Below are positions 54,977-64,000 of a stretch of 64,000 nucleotides of DNA, one piece after another. The notes under the pieces are model-generated. The model was not told the origin of the DNA, did no database searches, and saw only the letters and a list, made by a program, of their open reading frames with translations. The translations under genes were made by a program, and so were the position numbers. The stretch's first letter is position 1. Each line of letters opens with the position of its first letter. Source of the stretch: Thermus neutrinimicus (GTDB lineage Bacteria; Deinococcota; Deinococci; Deinococcales; Thermaceae); contig NZ_JAKTNU010000004.1 of NCBI RefSeq assembly GCF_022760955.1, positions 51,894-115,893 of the forward strand. The letters run 5' to 3'.

Positions 54977-56231
54977 GGGCTTCCTCCTCTAAAGGGGCCA
55001 GGTCCTCGGGGGTAGCGATGTACCCGGCCACCGCGCTGGCCGCGGCCACCCGGGGGCTTGCCAGGTAGATCTCGGCGTCGGGAGCCCCCATGCGCCCCCG
55101 GAAGTTGCGGTTGCTGGTGGACACGCACACCTCCCCCGGGGCCAAAACCCCCATGTGCCGCCCCATGCAAGGACCGCACCCGGGGGTGCCGAGGGTGGCC
55201 CCGGCCTCCAGGAGGGTGAGAAGGGTGCCGTCCCGGGTGGCCTCCTCCAACACCTGGGAGCTGGCGGGAATGACCAGAAGGCGCACCCCCGGGGCCACCT
55301 TTCGCCCCCTTAGCACCTCGGCGGCGGCCCTCAGGTCCTCGAGGCGCCCGTTGGTGCAGGTGCCGATGAACACCTGGTCCACCCGCTTGCCCCGGACAGA
55401 GGAGGCCTCCTGCACGTTGTCCACATGGAAGGGAACGGACACCCGGGGCGTGAGGGTGGGGAGGTCAATCTCCACCTCCTGCACATACCGGGCATCGGGG
55501 TCGGGGTAGAGCCAGTCGGGCACCCGGTAAAGCTTTAGGATCTCCCCCGAGGGCACCACCAACCCCGCCTTGGCCCCCGCCTCCACGGTGAGGTTGGCCA
55601 GGGTCATGCGCTCGCCCCGGCTCAGGGACTCTGCCCCCTCGGTGAGGTGGATCTCCACCGCCATATAGGTGGCCCCCTCGGCGGTAAGGCGGCGGACCAT
55701 CTCCAGGGCGGCGTCCTTGGCCGTAACCCCCCGGGGAAGGGCCCCGCGGAAGGTGACCTTGACGCTTTCCGGCACCCTGAACCAGGTGCGGCCGCTGGCG
55801 GCGGCCAGGGCGATATCCGTGGCCCCCATGCCCGTGCCGAAGGCCCCCACCGCCCCGTAGGTGGTGGAGTGGGAGTCCGACCCCACCACGATCCAACCCG
55901 GCTGGGCCAGGCCCTCCTCGATGAGCACCTGGTGGCACACCCCTCTCCCCACGTCAAAGACCCGGATGCCGTGCTTCCTGCCCCATTCCCGGATCTCCTT
56001 CTGGGCTTTGGCCACCTCGAGGTTGGCCGCCGGGGCCACGTGGTCGATGACGATGGAAACCCTTTCCGGGTACCGGGGGGTGGCCTCCAGGTACGCCAGG
56101 CGCTTGAAGAAGCTTCCGGCGATGGAGTCCACCACCATGACCTGGTCCACCTCCACCACCACCAGCTCCCCAGCCCTTACCTCCCTTCCCGCCTTCTGGG
56201 AAAGTATCTTTTCCGCTAAGGTCATGCCCAT
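54969..56231 (-). CDS. lysT: Homoaconitase large subunit LysT
   Basis: A 420-aa 4Fe-4S hydratase subunit. The cluster cysteines lie in IGTCTNGRLEDL and GCGPCMGRHMG. Substrate-loop segments are DHVAPAAN and VGSDSHSTTYGAVGAFGTGMG. I chose the ATG at 56231 because AAGGGGG lies 6 bases upstream; ATG 56225 is also possible. The gene starts directly head-to-head with hicB, overlapping it by 8 bases, and is separated from hcs by the hicBA module. Confidence 0.93.
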   Translation of the reverse strand: MGMTLAEKILSQKAGREVRAGELVVVEVDQVMVVDSIAGSFFKRLAYLEATPRYPERVSIVIDHVAPAANLEVAKAQKEIREWGRKHGIRVFDVGRGVCHQVLIEEGLAQPGWIVVGSDSHSTTYGAVGAFGTGMGATDIALAAASGRTWFRVPESVKVTFRGALPRGVTAKDAALEMVRRLTAEGATYMAVEIHLTEGAESLSRGERMTLANLTVEAGAKAGLVVPSGEILKLYRVPDWLYPDPDARYVQEVEIDLPTLTPRVSVPFHVDNVQEASSVRGKRVDQVFIGTCTNGRLEDLRAAAEVLRGRKVAPGVRLLVIPASSQVLEEATRDGTLLTLLEAGATLGTPGCGPCMGRHMGVLAPGEVCVSTSNRNFRGRMGAPDAEIYLASPRVAAASAVAGYIATPEDLAPLEEEAHA

Positions 56232-56478
56232 GCCCGCCCCCTTCACTGAAGACCTGAAGCGCTCCTGGATCCGGGCCGATCCCGACTCTGAAGAACCCGG
56301 GGTATGGCGGGCCGAGTTTCCCGCCATTCCCGAAGCCCATTCCTTTGGCCGAACCCCCGAGGAAGCCTTGGCCCACGCCAAAGAAGCCCTGGGGTTGGTG
56401 CTGGCCCACCTGAGGGATATGGGCCGCCCCCTTCCCAAAGATGTCCGTACGGTGCCGGTGGGGGTAGATGCCGCCTAG
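56224..56478 (+). CDS. hicB: HicB-family antitoxin
   Basis: An 84-aa protein with the HicB partial RNase H fold: [32 protein letters not shown]. It lacks an evident C-terminal DNA-binding domain. It precedes and overlaps hicA by 11 bases. The ATG at 56224 overlaps the lysT start on the opposite strand; ATG 56230 has better spacing to an AAGG site. A TATCTT box (56205-56210) is a candidate promoter inside lysT. Confidence 0.75.
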   Translation: MPMPAPFTEDLKRSWIRADPDSEEPGVWRAEFPAIPEAHSFGRTPEEALAHAKEALGLVLAHLRDMGRPLPKDVRTVPVGVDAA

Positions 56479-56668
56479 GCCCGAGGAGGTGGCCCGGAAG
56501 CTCCAGCGCCTGGGGTTTGCGGAGCGCATGAGGGGAGGGGGGCACCGGCTTTACGCTCATCCCGATGGCCGGATCGCGGTGATTCCCTTCCATAGCGGAG
56601 GGCTCCCCCAGGGCACCTTCAGGAAGAAGCAAACCGGCCTCACCGAGGAGGGGTTCCGCAAGCTCTAA
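56468..56668 (+). CDS. hicA: HicA-family mRNA interferase toxin
   Basis: A 66-aa HicA with the double-stranded RNA-binding-like fold ([21 protein letters not shown], then [20 protein letters not shown]). The catalytic histidine position is filled (His26 after Gly-Gly-Gly). It should cleave mRNA when HicB is lost. Its stop lies 11 bases from the hcs stop on the other strand. The hicBA order, antitoxin first, is the less common one. Confidence 0.78.
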   Translation: MPPRPEEVARKLQRLGFAERMRGGGHRLYAHPDGRIAVIPFHSGGLPQGTFRKKQTGLTEEGFRKL

Positions 56669-56679
56669 AGGGCCTAGCC

Positions 56680-57873
<1,194 letters not shown>

Positions 57874-57918
57874 CTACCCTACCCCCCGGCGGCCGAGTTT
57901 TTTCTCAAAGGCCAGCAT
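57874..57918 (-). CDS. 14-aa leader peptide of the lysine operon
   Basis: A 14-codon frame, MLAFEKKLGRRGVG, with Lys-Lys and Arg-Arg pairs. It lies between a TTGACA promoter and the attenuator terminator. Stalling at Lys or Arg codons would alter folding of the following RNA. Leader-peptide attenuation of the lysine gene cluster is described in T. thermophilus. The exact frame here is read from sequence. Confidence 0.65.
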   Translation of the reverse strand: MLAFEKKLGRRGVG

Positions 57919-57928
57919 CTTGCCTGTA

Positions 57929-57957
57929 AGGGTATACGAAACCCGCCTTTTTGTCAA
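57929..57957 (-). promoter_or_regulatory. Promoter of the lysine (hcs) operon
   Basis: A perfect TTGACA (57952-57957), a 17-base spacer and TACCCT (57929-57934). The -35 box contains the stop codon of uppS. A TATACC at 57931 with 15-base spacing is an alternative -10. Confidence 0.65.
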
Positions 57958-58745
57958 CGCCCAAACCGCCTCTCGCGGGCCTGATAGCTCCTTAGAGCCC
58001 TCAAGAAGTCGATCTTCCGGAACTCCGGCCAGAGCACATCGGCGAAGTAGAACTCGGAGTAGGCGGACTGCCAAAGGAGGAATCCGGAAAGCCGGATCTC
58101 CCCCGAGGTGCGGATGATGAAGTCGGGGTCGGGAAGGCCTGCGGTATAGAGGTGGCGGGCGATGTCCATAGGGGTCAGCCTTTCCGAAAGTTCCTTGGGG
58201 GAAAGACCCCTTTCCCAAGCCTCCAGGAGGAGCCTTTTCACCGCATCCACGATCTCCTCCCGTCCCCCGTAGCCCAAGGCGATGTTCAGCACCATGCCCT
58301 GGTGGTGCCGGGTGCGCTCCTCCAGGCGCTCCAGGGCCCTTAGCACCTCCCCTGAGAACCCCTCCCGCCGCCCGATGAAGCGCACCTGCACCTGGTGCTC
58401 CAGGATGCGATGGTCCTCCGCCATCCTCTCCGCCTCCCGCACGAAAAGGCGCATCAGGGTTTCCACCTCCTCGGGCGGGCGCTGGAAGTTATCCGTGGAG
58501 AAGACCCAGACCGTCACGGTCCTAATCCCCATCTCCAGACACCACTCCAGGACCTCGTAGGCCTTCTGGACCCCGAACTCATGCCCCTTGGCGGGGGAAA
58601 GCCCCAAGGCCCGGGCGTAACGGCGGTTCCCATCCAGGATGAGGCCCAGGTGCTTGGGGACCGGGCCCCCTTTCACCTCCTTGAGGAGGCGCCTTTCGTA
58701 AAGCCAGTAGAGGGGCCGGGAAAGGGAGAGGAGGCGGCGGACCAT
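57954..58745 (-). CDS. uppS: Isoprenyl diphosphate synthase UppS (cis-prenyltransferase)
   Basis: Makes undecaprenyl diphosphate, the lipid carrier for cell-wall precursors. The 263-aa protein has the catalytic Asp38 in the segment LILDGNRRYARALGL. It also has TVWVFSTDNFQRP, NIALGYGGREEIVDAV, and the C-terminal PDFIIRTSGEIRLSGFLLWQSAYSEFYF. The DGNRR spacing is slightly different from the usual DGNGRW motif. GGAAAGG lies upstream of the ATG. Confidence 0.92.
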   Translation of the reverse strand: MVRRLLSLSRPLYWLYERRLLKEVKGGPVPKHLGLILDGNRRYARALGLSPAKGHEFGVQKAYEVLEWCLEMGIRTVTVWVFSTDNFQRPPEEVETLMRLFVREAERMAEDHRILEHQVQVRFIGRREGFSGEVLRALERLEERTRHHQGMVLNIALGYGGREEIVDAVKRLLLEAWERGLSPKELSERLTPMDIARHLYTAGLPDPDFIIRTSGEIRLSGFLLWQSAYSEFYFADVLWPEFRKIDFLRALRSYQARERRFGR

Positions 58746-58796
58746 ACCCTTTCCACCCTAAGGCGGGAGGATGAGAAAGGGAAGGCCCGGGGAAAC

Positions 58797-59915
58797 CTAC
58801 CGGTAAAGCTCCCGGGCGATGATGTGGCGCTGGATCTCCGAGGTGCCCTCGTAGATCTCCGTCACCTTGGCGTCGCGGTAGTAGCGCTCCACCCGGTAGT
58901 CCCGGTGGTAGCCATAGCCGCCCAGGACCTGCACCGCCTCCCGGGTCACCTCCACCGCTACGCTGCTGGCGAAGAGCTTGGCGGCGCTGGCCTCGAGGGT
59001 GAACCGCCCCCCGGAGTCCTTTTTCCTGGCGGCCTCCAGCACCAAGGCCCGGGCCGCGGCGATCTTCACGTGCATGTCGGCGATCTTGAAGGCGATGGCC
59101 TGGTGCTCCCGCAGCTTCTTGCCAAACTGCTCCCTCTCATCGGCATAGGCCTTGGCGATCTCAAAGGCCCCCCGGGCGATGCCCACCGCCTGGGCCGCCA
59201 CCCCAACCCGGCCCGAATCCAGGCCTGCCAGGGCGTAGGCCAAGCCCCTTCCCTCCTCGCCCAGGAGGTTTTCCTGGGGCACGAAGACCTCCTCCAGCCG
59301 CACCTCAGCGGTGTGGGCGGCGTGGAGGCCCATCTTCTCCTCCGGGGGGCCAAAGGAAAGGCCGGGGGTGTCCTTCTCCACCAGGAAGGCGCTGATGCCC
59401 TTCTCGCCCCTGGCCATGACCACGTAGAGGTGGGCCTGGCCTGCGGAGGTGATCCAGCTTTTCTGGCCGTTCAGCACGAAACCCCCGGGCACCCTCCTGG
59501 CCTCCGTGCGGATGCTGGCGGCATCGGAGCCCGCCTGGGGCTCGGTGAGGCAGAAGGCCCCGATCCACTCCCCCCGGGCCAGGGGCACCAAGTACCTCTT
59601 TTTTTGCTCCTCGGTGCCAAAGCGAAGGAGCATGTACTGGGGAAGGCCACTGGTCACCGAAAGCACCACGGCCACGCTGGGGTCGGCGGCGGCGATCTCC
59701 TCGAGGGCCAGGACCCAGGTCACCGAGTCCAGGCCCACCCCTCCCCATTCCTCCGGGGTGGTCATGCCCAAAAAGCCCAGCTCCGCCAAGGCCTTTAGCT
59801 GGGGCCAGGGGTACTCCCCCCTGCGGTCGTACTCCGGGGCCAGGGGGTAAAGGACCTCCTTGGCCACCTGCCGTACCGTGTCCAGCACCAGCTTCTGCTC
59901 GGAAGTGAGGGTCAT
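58797..59915 (-). CDS. Acyl-CoA dehydrogenase
   Basis: A 372-aa FAD acyl-CoA dehydrogenase. It shows [75 protein letters not shown] and the YEGTSEIQ catalytic segment with the base Glu near residue 360. Chain-length specificity is not readable; short-chain or isovaleryl forms look similar. The start at 59915 follows TACGAT by 7 bases. Confidence 0.9.
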   Translation of the reverse strand: MTLTSEQKLVLDTVRQVAKEVLYPLAPEYDRRGEYPWPQLKALAELGFLGMTTPEEWGGVGLDSVTWVLALEEIAAADPSVAVVLSVTSGLPQYMLLRFGTEEQKKRYLVPLARGEWIGAFCLTEPQAGSDAASIRTEARRVPGGFVLNGQKSWITSAGQAHLYVVMARGEKGISAFLVEKDTPGLSFGPPEEKMGLHAAHTAEVRLEEVFVPQENLLGEEGRGLAYALAGLDSGRVGVAAQAVGIARGAFEIAKAYADEREQFGKKLREHQAIAFKIADMHVKIAAARALVLEAARKKDSGGRFTLEASAAKLFASSVAVEVTREAVQVLGGYGYHRDYRVERYYRDAKVTEIYEGTSEIQRHIIARELYR

Positions 59916-59922
59916 CGGGAAT

Positions 59923-59928
59923 ATCGTA
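59923..59928 (-). promoter_or_regulatory. -10 box of the acyl-CoA dehydrogenase gene
   Basis: TACGAT on the minus strand ends 7 bases before the ATG at 59915. Confidence 0.5.
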
Positions 59929-59997
59929 TCACCGCACCCCCGTAAAAAAGCGTCATGCATGGGGAGGCCAAAGGCCTTGGGAAAGCCCTCCCCACCC

Positions 59998-60570
59998 TCA
60001 GGAAGGGGGCTCACCCCAGCGGGGAGCCCGCTCTGCGCTCAAGCCCAGGTGGTCCAGGATGCGCTGGGTGATGAAGCCCAAAAGCTCCCGGATCTCCTTG
60101 GGCCGGTGGTAAAAGCCGGGGCTCGCCGGGAGGATCAGGGCCCCAGCCTCCGCCGCCCGCACCATGGCCTTAAGGGTGGGAAGGGGCAGAGGAGCCTCCC
60201 GGGGCACCAGGATCAAGGGGCGCCTTTCCTTTAGGTGGACGTAGGCTGCCCGGGTGAGGAGGGTATCCGCCAGGCCCAGGGCGATCTTGCTAAGGGTGCT
60301 GGCGGAACAGGGCACCACCACCATGCCCTGGGTGCGAAAGGAGCCCGAGGCGATGGGGGCACCCAGGTCGCCGTCCTTGTAGACCCGCTTGGCCAAAGGG
60401 TAAAGCTCCTTGGGGCTTAGGCCCATCTCCTCCCACAAGACCCGCTTGGCCCCCTGGCTTAAGACCAGGTGCACCTCGGCAAGGCCCTGCAGGGTTTCCA
60501 ATAGGTCCAGGGCGTAGGGCATGCCGCTAGCCCCTGTCAAACCCACCACCACCCGGGGAAGTTCCGCCAT
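59998..60570 (-). CDS. ubiX: Flavin prenyltransferase UbiX
   Basis: Makes prenylated FMN, the cofactor of UbiD decarboxylases. The 190-aa protein has [49 protein letters not shown], and [19 protein letters not shown]. The start at 60570 follows a TAGCAT box by 7 bases. An ATG at 60579 lies within that box. No ubiD is in the window, so the client enzyme is elsewhere. Confidence 0.92.
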   Translation of the reverse strand: MAELPRVVVGLTGASGMPYALDLLETLQGLAEVHLVLSQGAKRVLWEEMGLSPKELYPLAKRVYKDGDLGAPIASGSFRTQGMVVVPCSASTLSKIALGLADTLLTRAAYVHLKERRPLILVPREAPLPLPTLKAMVRAAEAGALILPASPGFYHRPKEIRELLGFITQRILDHLGLSAERAPRWGEPPS

Positions 60571-60618
60571 GGCTTCCATGCTATCCCCAATCCCCAAGAC
60601 CTCCCGTGCTCCCCCACG

Positions 60619-60647
60619 CAAAAACCCCAGGCCCTTTGGGCCTGGGG
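60619..60647 (-). terminator. Terminator of the rplJ-rplL operon
   Basis: Arms CCCCAGGCCC (60625-60634) and GGGCCTGGGG (60638-60647), followed on the minus strand by TTTTT. It lies 23 bases past the rplL stop. Confidence 0.85.
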
Positions 60648-60669
60648 GGCACCCCGTGGAAGCGGAGGG

Positions 60670-61047
60670 TTACTTGAGCTCCACCACCGCGCCCACGGCC
60701 TCGAGCTTCTTCTTGATCTCCTCGGCCTCGGCCTTGGGGATACCCTCCTTGACGGGGCCACCCTTCTCGGCCAGGTCCTTGGCCTCCTTCAAGCCCAGAC
60801 CGGTGATGGCGCGAAGCTCCTTGATGACCTCCAGCTTCTTGGCCCCGGCGTCCTTGAGGATCACGTCGAACTCCGTCTTCTCCTCCACGGGAGCCGCCGC
60901 CTGGGCCGCAGCAGGAGCTGCCGCCACCGCCACCGGGGCCGCCGCCGTCACGCCCCAGGTTTCCTTGAGCACATCGATGAGCTGCTTGAGTTCCAAAACC
61001 GTAGCCTGAGAGAGCTCTTCCTTAATGCGTTCGATGTCCAAAGCCAT
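60670..61047 (-). CDS. rplL: 50S ribosomal protein L7/L12
   Basis: A 125-aa stalk protein. The N-terminal dimerisation helices ([29 protein letters not shown]) are joined by an Ala/Val-rich hinge to the C-terminal factor-binding domain ([23 protein letters not shown] onward). AGGAGG precedes the ATG. It follows rplJ by 10 bases. Confidence 0.97.
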   Translation of the reverse strand: MALDIERIKEELSQATVLELKQLIDVLKETWGVTAAAPVAVAAAPAAAQAAAPVEEKTEFDVILKDAGAKKLEVIKELRAITGLGLKEAKDLAEKGGPVKEGIPKAEAEEIKKKLEAVGAVVELK

Positions 61048-61057
61048 CTTCCACCTC

Positions 61058-61579
61058 CTATGCCGCCTTCTTCTCCGCGTACGCCTCCAGGATGCCTACC
61101 AGCTCGCGGGCCACGCCGCCCAGGACCCCCAGGAGTTCCGCCATGGGCGCCTGCAAGACGCCCAAAAGCTCCGCCCTGAGTTCGTCCATGGTGGGAAGCT
61201 CCGCCAGGGCCACCACGTCCTTGGCCGAAAGCACCTGGCCCTGCAAAAGCCCGCCCTTGGCCTCAGGAATTCCCTTGGGGTTCTTCTTGGCGAACTCCGA
61301 AAGGGCCTTGGCCGCAGCCACCGGATCCTGGTAAAAGACCACGGCGCTAGGCCCCTGAAGGCCATCCAGCTCGGGGAGGCCCAGCTCTTTGAGGGCGATG
61401 CGGATCAGGGTGTTCTTGGCCACAAAGAGCCTGGCCCCCTTCTCCTTGAGGGCCTGACGCAGGGCATGGGTTTCCTTGGCGGAAAGCCCCTGGTAGTTCA
61501 CCAGGAAGAAGGAGCCATGGGCCCGCTCAAGGCTCTCCTTGAGGGCGGCAAGAAGCTCAACGTTACGCTTGTTGGGCAC
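61058..61579 (-). CDS. rplJ: 50S ribosomal protein L10
   Basis: A 173-aa L10 with the N-terminal rRNA-binding domain ([29 protein letters not shown]) and a long C-terminal helix that binds three L12 dimers in Thermus. The start is a GTG at 61579 with GGAGGAAGG upstream. A structured leader precedes it. Confidence 0.96.
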   Translation of the reverse strand: MPNKRNVELLAALKESLERAHGSFFLVNYQGLSAKETHALRQALKEKGARLFVAKNTLIRIALKELGLPELDGLQGPSAVVFYQDPVAAAKALSEFAKKNPKGIPEAKGGLLQGQVLSAKDVVALAELPTMDELRAELLGVLQAPMAELLGVLGGVARELVGILEAYAEKKAA

Positions 61580-61760
61580 GCCTTCCTCCCTTTGGGGCAG
61601 GGGAACCCCAGCCGACTTTTCGGGATTTCTGCGAAACGCTCCCCCTGAAAGCGCCTCGGCGGGATGTTTAAGGCCTTAGGCCCCCCGCTGTCTTTGGCCT
61701 GGGCGCCGTAGCGCCCGGGGTGCCATAGAGGAGTTTAAAAGGTGGGGGGCCTGGCGTCAA
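61580..61760 (-). promoter_or_regulatory. Promoter and leader of the rplJ-rplL operon
   Basis: TTGACG (61755-61760), a 17-base spacer and TAAACT (61732-61737) drive a leader of about 145 bases before rplJ. The leader includes a GGGCGC/GGCGCCC hairpin near 61704-61719. In bacteria the L10 leader often binds the L10-L12 complex for feedback control; the position fits but I did not confirm the kink-turn. The -35 box overlaps the loop of the rplA terminator. Confidence 0.65.
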
Positions 61761-61771
61761 GCCAGGCCCCC
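61737..61771 (-). terminator. Terminator after rplA
   Basis: Eleven-base arms GGGGGCCTGGC (61745-61755) and GCCAGGCCCCC (61761-61771) around a 5-base loop, followed on the minus strand by ACCTTTT. It begins 13 bases after the rplA stop and overlaps the rplJ promoter. Confidence 0.75.
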
Positions 61772-61783
61772 AGAAGACCGCCC

Positions 61784-62465
61784 TCAGGAGTGGGGGTTGA
61801 TGCGGATGCTGGGCCCCATGGTGCTGGTCACGTAGACCGAGCGCAGGAAAGTGCCCTTGGCCGCCTCGGGCTTGCTGGCCTCGAGGGCCCGGAGAAAGGC
61901 CCGGATGTTCTCGGCGATCTTCTCCGGGGGGAAGCTCACCTTGCCCACGGGGGCGTGGATGGCCCCGGTTTTGTCGTTGCGGAACTCGATGCGGCCCGCC
62001 TTGATCTCCTTGATGATCTCCCCGATGTTGAAGCCCACGGTACCCGCCTTGGGGTTGGGCAAAAGCCCCCTCGGGCCCAGGATCCGGCCCAGCTTGGAAC
62101 CCACCGCCCCCATCACGTCCGGGGTAGCCACCACCGCATCGAAATCCATCCAGCCTTCCAGGATCTTCTGGATGATCTCCTCCCCGCCCACGTAGTCGGC
62201 CCCCGCCTCCTCGGCCTCCTTGATCTTCTCCCCCTTGGCGATGGCCAAAACCCGCACCTGCCTGCCCAGGCCGTGGGGGAGGGAAACCGTACCGCGCACG
62301 TTCTGGTCGGACCTGCGGGGATCGATGCCCAGCTTGGCGTGGACCTCCACGGTCTCGTCAAACTTGGCCGTGGCCAGCTCCTTCACCAGCCGGGCGGCCT
62401 CGTCGATGGTGTAGACCTTGCTAGGGTCCACCTTTTCCAAAAGGGCCCGGTAGCGCTTGCCGTGC

Positions 62466-62473
<8 letters not shown>
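61784..62473 (-). CDS. rplA: 50S ribosomal protein L1
   Basis: A 229-aa L1 with the [25 protein letters not shown] start and the L1-stalk RNA-binding segments [32 protein letters not shown] and [15 protein letters not shown]. It overlaps rplK by 8 bases. Confidence 0.97.
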
Positions 62474-62909
<436 letters not shown>

Positions 62910-62953
62910 TTTTCCCTCCTAGGCTCCCCCCAAGTTGGGGGTGCAAACGCCTC

Positions 62954-63508
62954 CTAAGCCTTGGCCACCTGGGAGAAATCCAGCTCCACCGGGGTCTCGC
63001 GCCCGAAGATGGTGACCATGACCTTGACCTTTCCCTTTTCCGGGTTGATCTCGGTCACGGTGCCGGTAAAGTCCGCGAACGGGCCGGAAACCACCCGGAC
63101 CTGATCCCCCTCCCGGAAGGCCACCTGGGCCTTGGGGGCCTCCTTCTTGCCCAAAAGGCCTGAGACCTCGAGGATGTGCCGCACCTCATCCGGGGAAAGG
63201 GGTACCGGCCTATGCCCAGCCCCCACGAAGCCGGTGATGCCCGGGGTGCCCCGCACCACCTCCCAGGCCTCGTTGGGCTCCTCCTCGTCCCCCAGGTCCA
63301 TCTGCACAAAAAGGTAGCCGGGGAAGAGCTTCTTCTTGACGACCTCCTTCTTGCCCCCCTCGCGGAGCTCCACCACCTCCTCCGTGGGGATCAACACCTG
63401 GAAGATCTTGTCCTCCATGCCAAAGGCCTTGACCCGCTTTTCCAGGTTGGCCTTGGCCTTCTCCTCCTGCCCCACGTAGGTGTGGACCGCGTACCATTCA
63501 ATGCTCAT
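62954..63508 (-). CDS. nusG: Transcription elongation factor NusG
   Basis: A 184-aa NusG with the NGN domain ([47 protein letters not shown]) and the C-terminal KOW domain ([24 protein letters not shown]). It couples RNA polymerase to ribosomes or Rho. The start overlaps secE as ATGA. Confidence 0.96.
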   Translation of the reverse strand: MSIEWYAVHTYVGQEEKAKANLEKRVKAFGMEDKIFQVLIPTEEVVELREGGKKEVVKKKLFPGYLFVQMDLGDEEEPNEAWEVVRGTPGITGFVGAGHRPVPLSPDEVRHILEVSGLLGKKEAPKAQVAFREGDQVRVVSGPFADFTGTVTEINPEKGKVKVMVTIFGRETPVELDFSQVAKA

Positions 63509-63687
63509 CGCACAAGCCCTATCAGGAATCGGAAGACGAGATCGTAGAGCCCCAAGACCACCATGGCCACCAGGGTAAAGACCAAAATGGCCTGGGTACC
63601 CTCCACGACCTGCTCCCGCGTGGGCCAGGTGACCCGGGCAAGCTCGGCCCGGGCTTCCTGGAAGTAGCGAACAATCCGGGCAAACAT
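63505..63687 (-). CDS. secE: Preprotein translocase subunit SecE
   Basis: A 60-aa single-span SecE: an amphipathic helix ([28 protein letters not shown]) then one membrane helix ([23 protein letters not shown]). The start overlaps the rpmG stop as TGATG. Confidence 0.95.
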   Translation of the reverse strand: MFARIVRYFQEARAELARVTWPTREQVVEGTQAILVFTLVAMVVLGLYDLVFRFLIGLVR

Positions 63688-63851
63688 CAGACCTTCACTT
63701 CCTTGTGCACCGTGTGTTTATCGCACCAGGGGCAGTACTTCCGTAGCTCCAGCTTGCTGGTGGTGTTGCGCTTGTTCTTCTCGGTGGCGTAGTTGCGGCG
63801 CTTGCACTCGGTGCACTCCAGGAGGATTTTGATGCGGACTTCGCTGGCCAT
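63687..63851 (-). CDS. rpmG: 50S ribosomal protein L33
   Basis: A 54-aa L33 with zinc-type cysteines (CTEC and CPWC) and the segment [23 protein letters not shown]. The stop overlaps the secE start. AAAGGAGGTGA lies 4 bases before the ATG. Confidence 0.95.
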   Translation of the reverse strand: MASEVRIKILLECTECKRRNYATEKNKRNTTSKLELRKYCPWCDKHTVHKEVKV

Positions 63852-63861
63852 GGTTCACCTC

Positions 63862-63888
63862 CTTTGGGGCGGGTTGCCGCCCCCAAAG
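63862..63888 (-). promoter_or_regulatory. Hairpin between tuf and rpmG
   Basis: Arms CTTTGGGG (63862-63869) and CCCCAAAG (63881-63888) with an 11-base loop. In the minus-strand mRNA the downstream arm runs into the rpmG ribosome site AAAGGAGG, so folding could reduce rpmG translation or mark partial termination after tuf. Confidence 0.45.
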
Positions 63889-63889
63889 C

Positions 63890-64000
63890 TTACTCCAGGA
63901 TCTTGGTGACCACGCCGGCGCCCACGGTCCGCCCACCCTCGCGAATGGCAAACCGCAAACCCTCCTCCAACGCCACCGGCTTGATCAGCTCCACCGTAAA
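63890..64000 (-). CDS. tuf: Elongation factor Tu (C-terminal end, partial)
   Basis: The last 36 codons and the TAA stop of EF-Tu are visible: [14 protein letters not shown], then [20 protein letters not shown], the standard domain III ending. The rest lies beyond the window. It heads the tuf-rpmG-secE-nusG-rplKAJL order common in bacteria. Confidence 0.95.
   Translation of the reverse strand, partial: FTVELIKPVALEEGLRFAIREGGRTVGAGVVTKILE

Noticed and set aside
58395..59798. 467-codon plus-strand frame
   Set aside because: It lies opposite uppS and an acyl-CoA dehydrogenase, both with full family motifs; the frame has the His/Pro/Gly-rich look of GC shadows.

Overview
This window is chromosomal DNA of a Thermus species. 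It is very GC-rich, with G or C at most third codon positions. Many proteins match Thermus-type families in length and motifs: carboxypeptidase Taq (511 aa), a two-OB-fold SSB, a GH57 branching enzyme with E184 and D353, the LysW-dependent lysine pathway, and a 232-aa GidA-related protein. The species cannot be fixed by reading alone. Genes are packed tightly with many 4-base ATGA/GTGA overlaps, and no gene-free stretch exceeds about 235 bases. I saw no insertion sequence, prophage, CRISPR array or rRNA.

Layout. 1-3490 (minus): 2-oxoglutarate dehydrogenase sucAB, with sucB cut by the window edge. 3.6-16.3 kb: a PaaG-type isomerase with ruvA; hemQ with a half-size relative; an MscS channel with a large coiled-coil protein; the bifunctional Rel; YjbQ; a methyltransferase; a nucleotidyltransferase with birA; a zincin and rlmH. 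16.4-21.7 kb (plus): the branched-chain 2-oxoacid dehydrogenase operon (E1alpha, E1beta, a HicBA-like pair, E2, E3). 21.7-27.3 kb (minus): azlCD with an XRE-cupin-methyltransferase fusion regulator, then 3-hydroxyisobutyrate dehydrogenase, a DUF3054 protein, lipA and lipB. This block and the dehydrogenase operon together look like a branched-chain amino acid and lipoate neighbourhood. 27.4-32.7 kb: rpsF-ssb-rpsR-rplI, tRNA-Asn, and the three-gene transhydrogenase pntA-pntA2-pntB.

32.8-44.8 kb: three transporters, a previously uncalled 44-aa ORF, comM, mgsA, mazG, an ABC exporter, another MFS protein, carboxypeptidase Taq, a 54-aa membrane peptide, a 28-bp tandem repeat, pilD and a nitroreductase. 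44.8-51.2 kb: a LysM-NlpC/P60 hydrolase, tRNA-Trp, the GidA-related protein, mutY, a CoA-binding protein, nadE with a separate amidase, and the GH57 branching enzyme. 51.2-57.9 kb (minus): lysine biosynthesis through alpha-aminoadipate (hcs, lysT, lysU, a tandem zinc-ribbon protein, lysW, lysX, lysY, lysZ), preceded by a leader peptide and terminator. A hicBA toxin-antitoxin module sits antisense between hcs and lysT. 58-60.6 kb: uppS, an acyl-CoA dehydrogenase and ubiX. 60.6-64 kb (minus): tuf-rpmG-secE-nusG-rplK-rplA-rplJ-rplL.

A recurring theme is leaderless expression. About twenty genes have a TANNNT -10 box ending 6-7 bases (once 5) before the start codon. At three divergent gene pairs the two opposed -10 boxes overlap or nearly touch inside a 21-31 base gap. 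The most unusual items are the XRE-cupin-methyltransferase fusion beside azlCD, the hicBA module inside the lysine cluster, a HicA-like protein in the dehydrogenase operon lacking the usual histidine, the tandem zinc-ribbon relative of LysW, and the uncalled small ORF with its own promoter.
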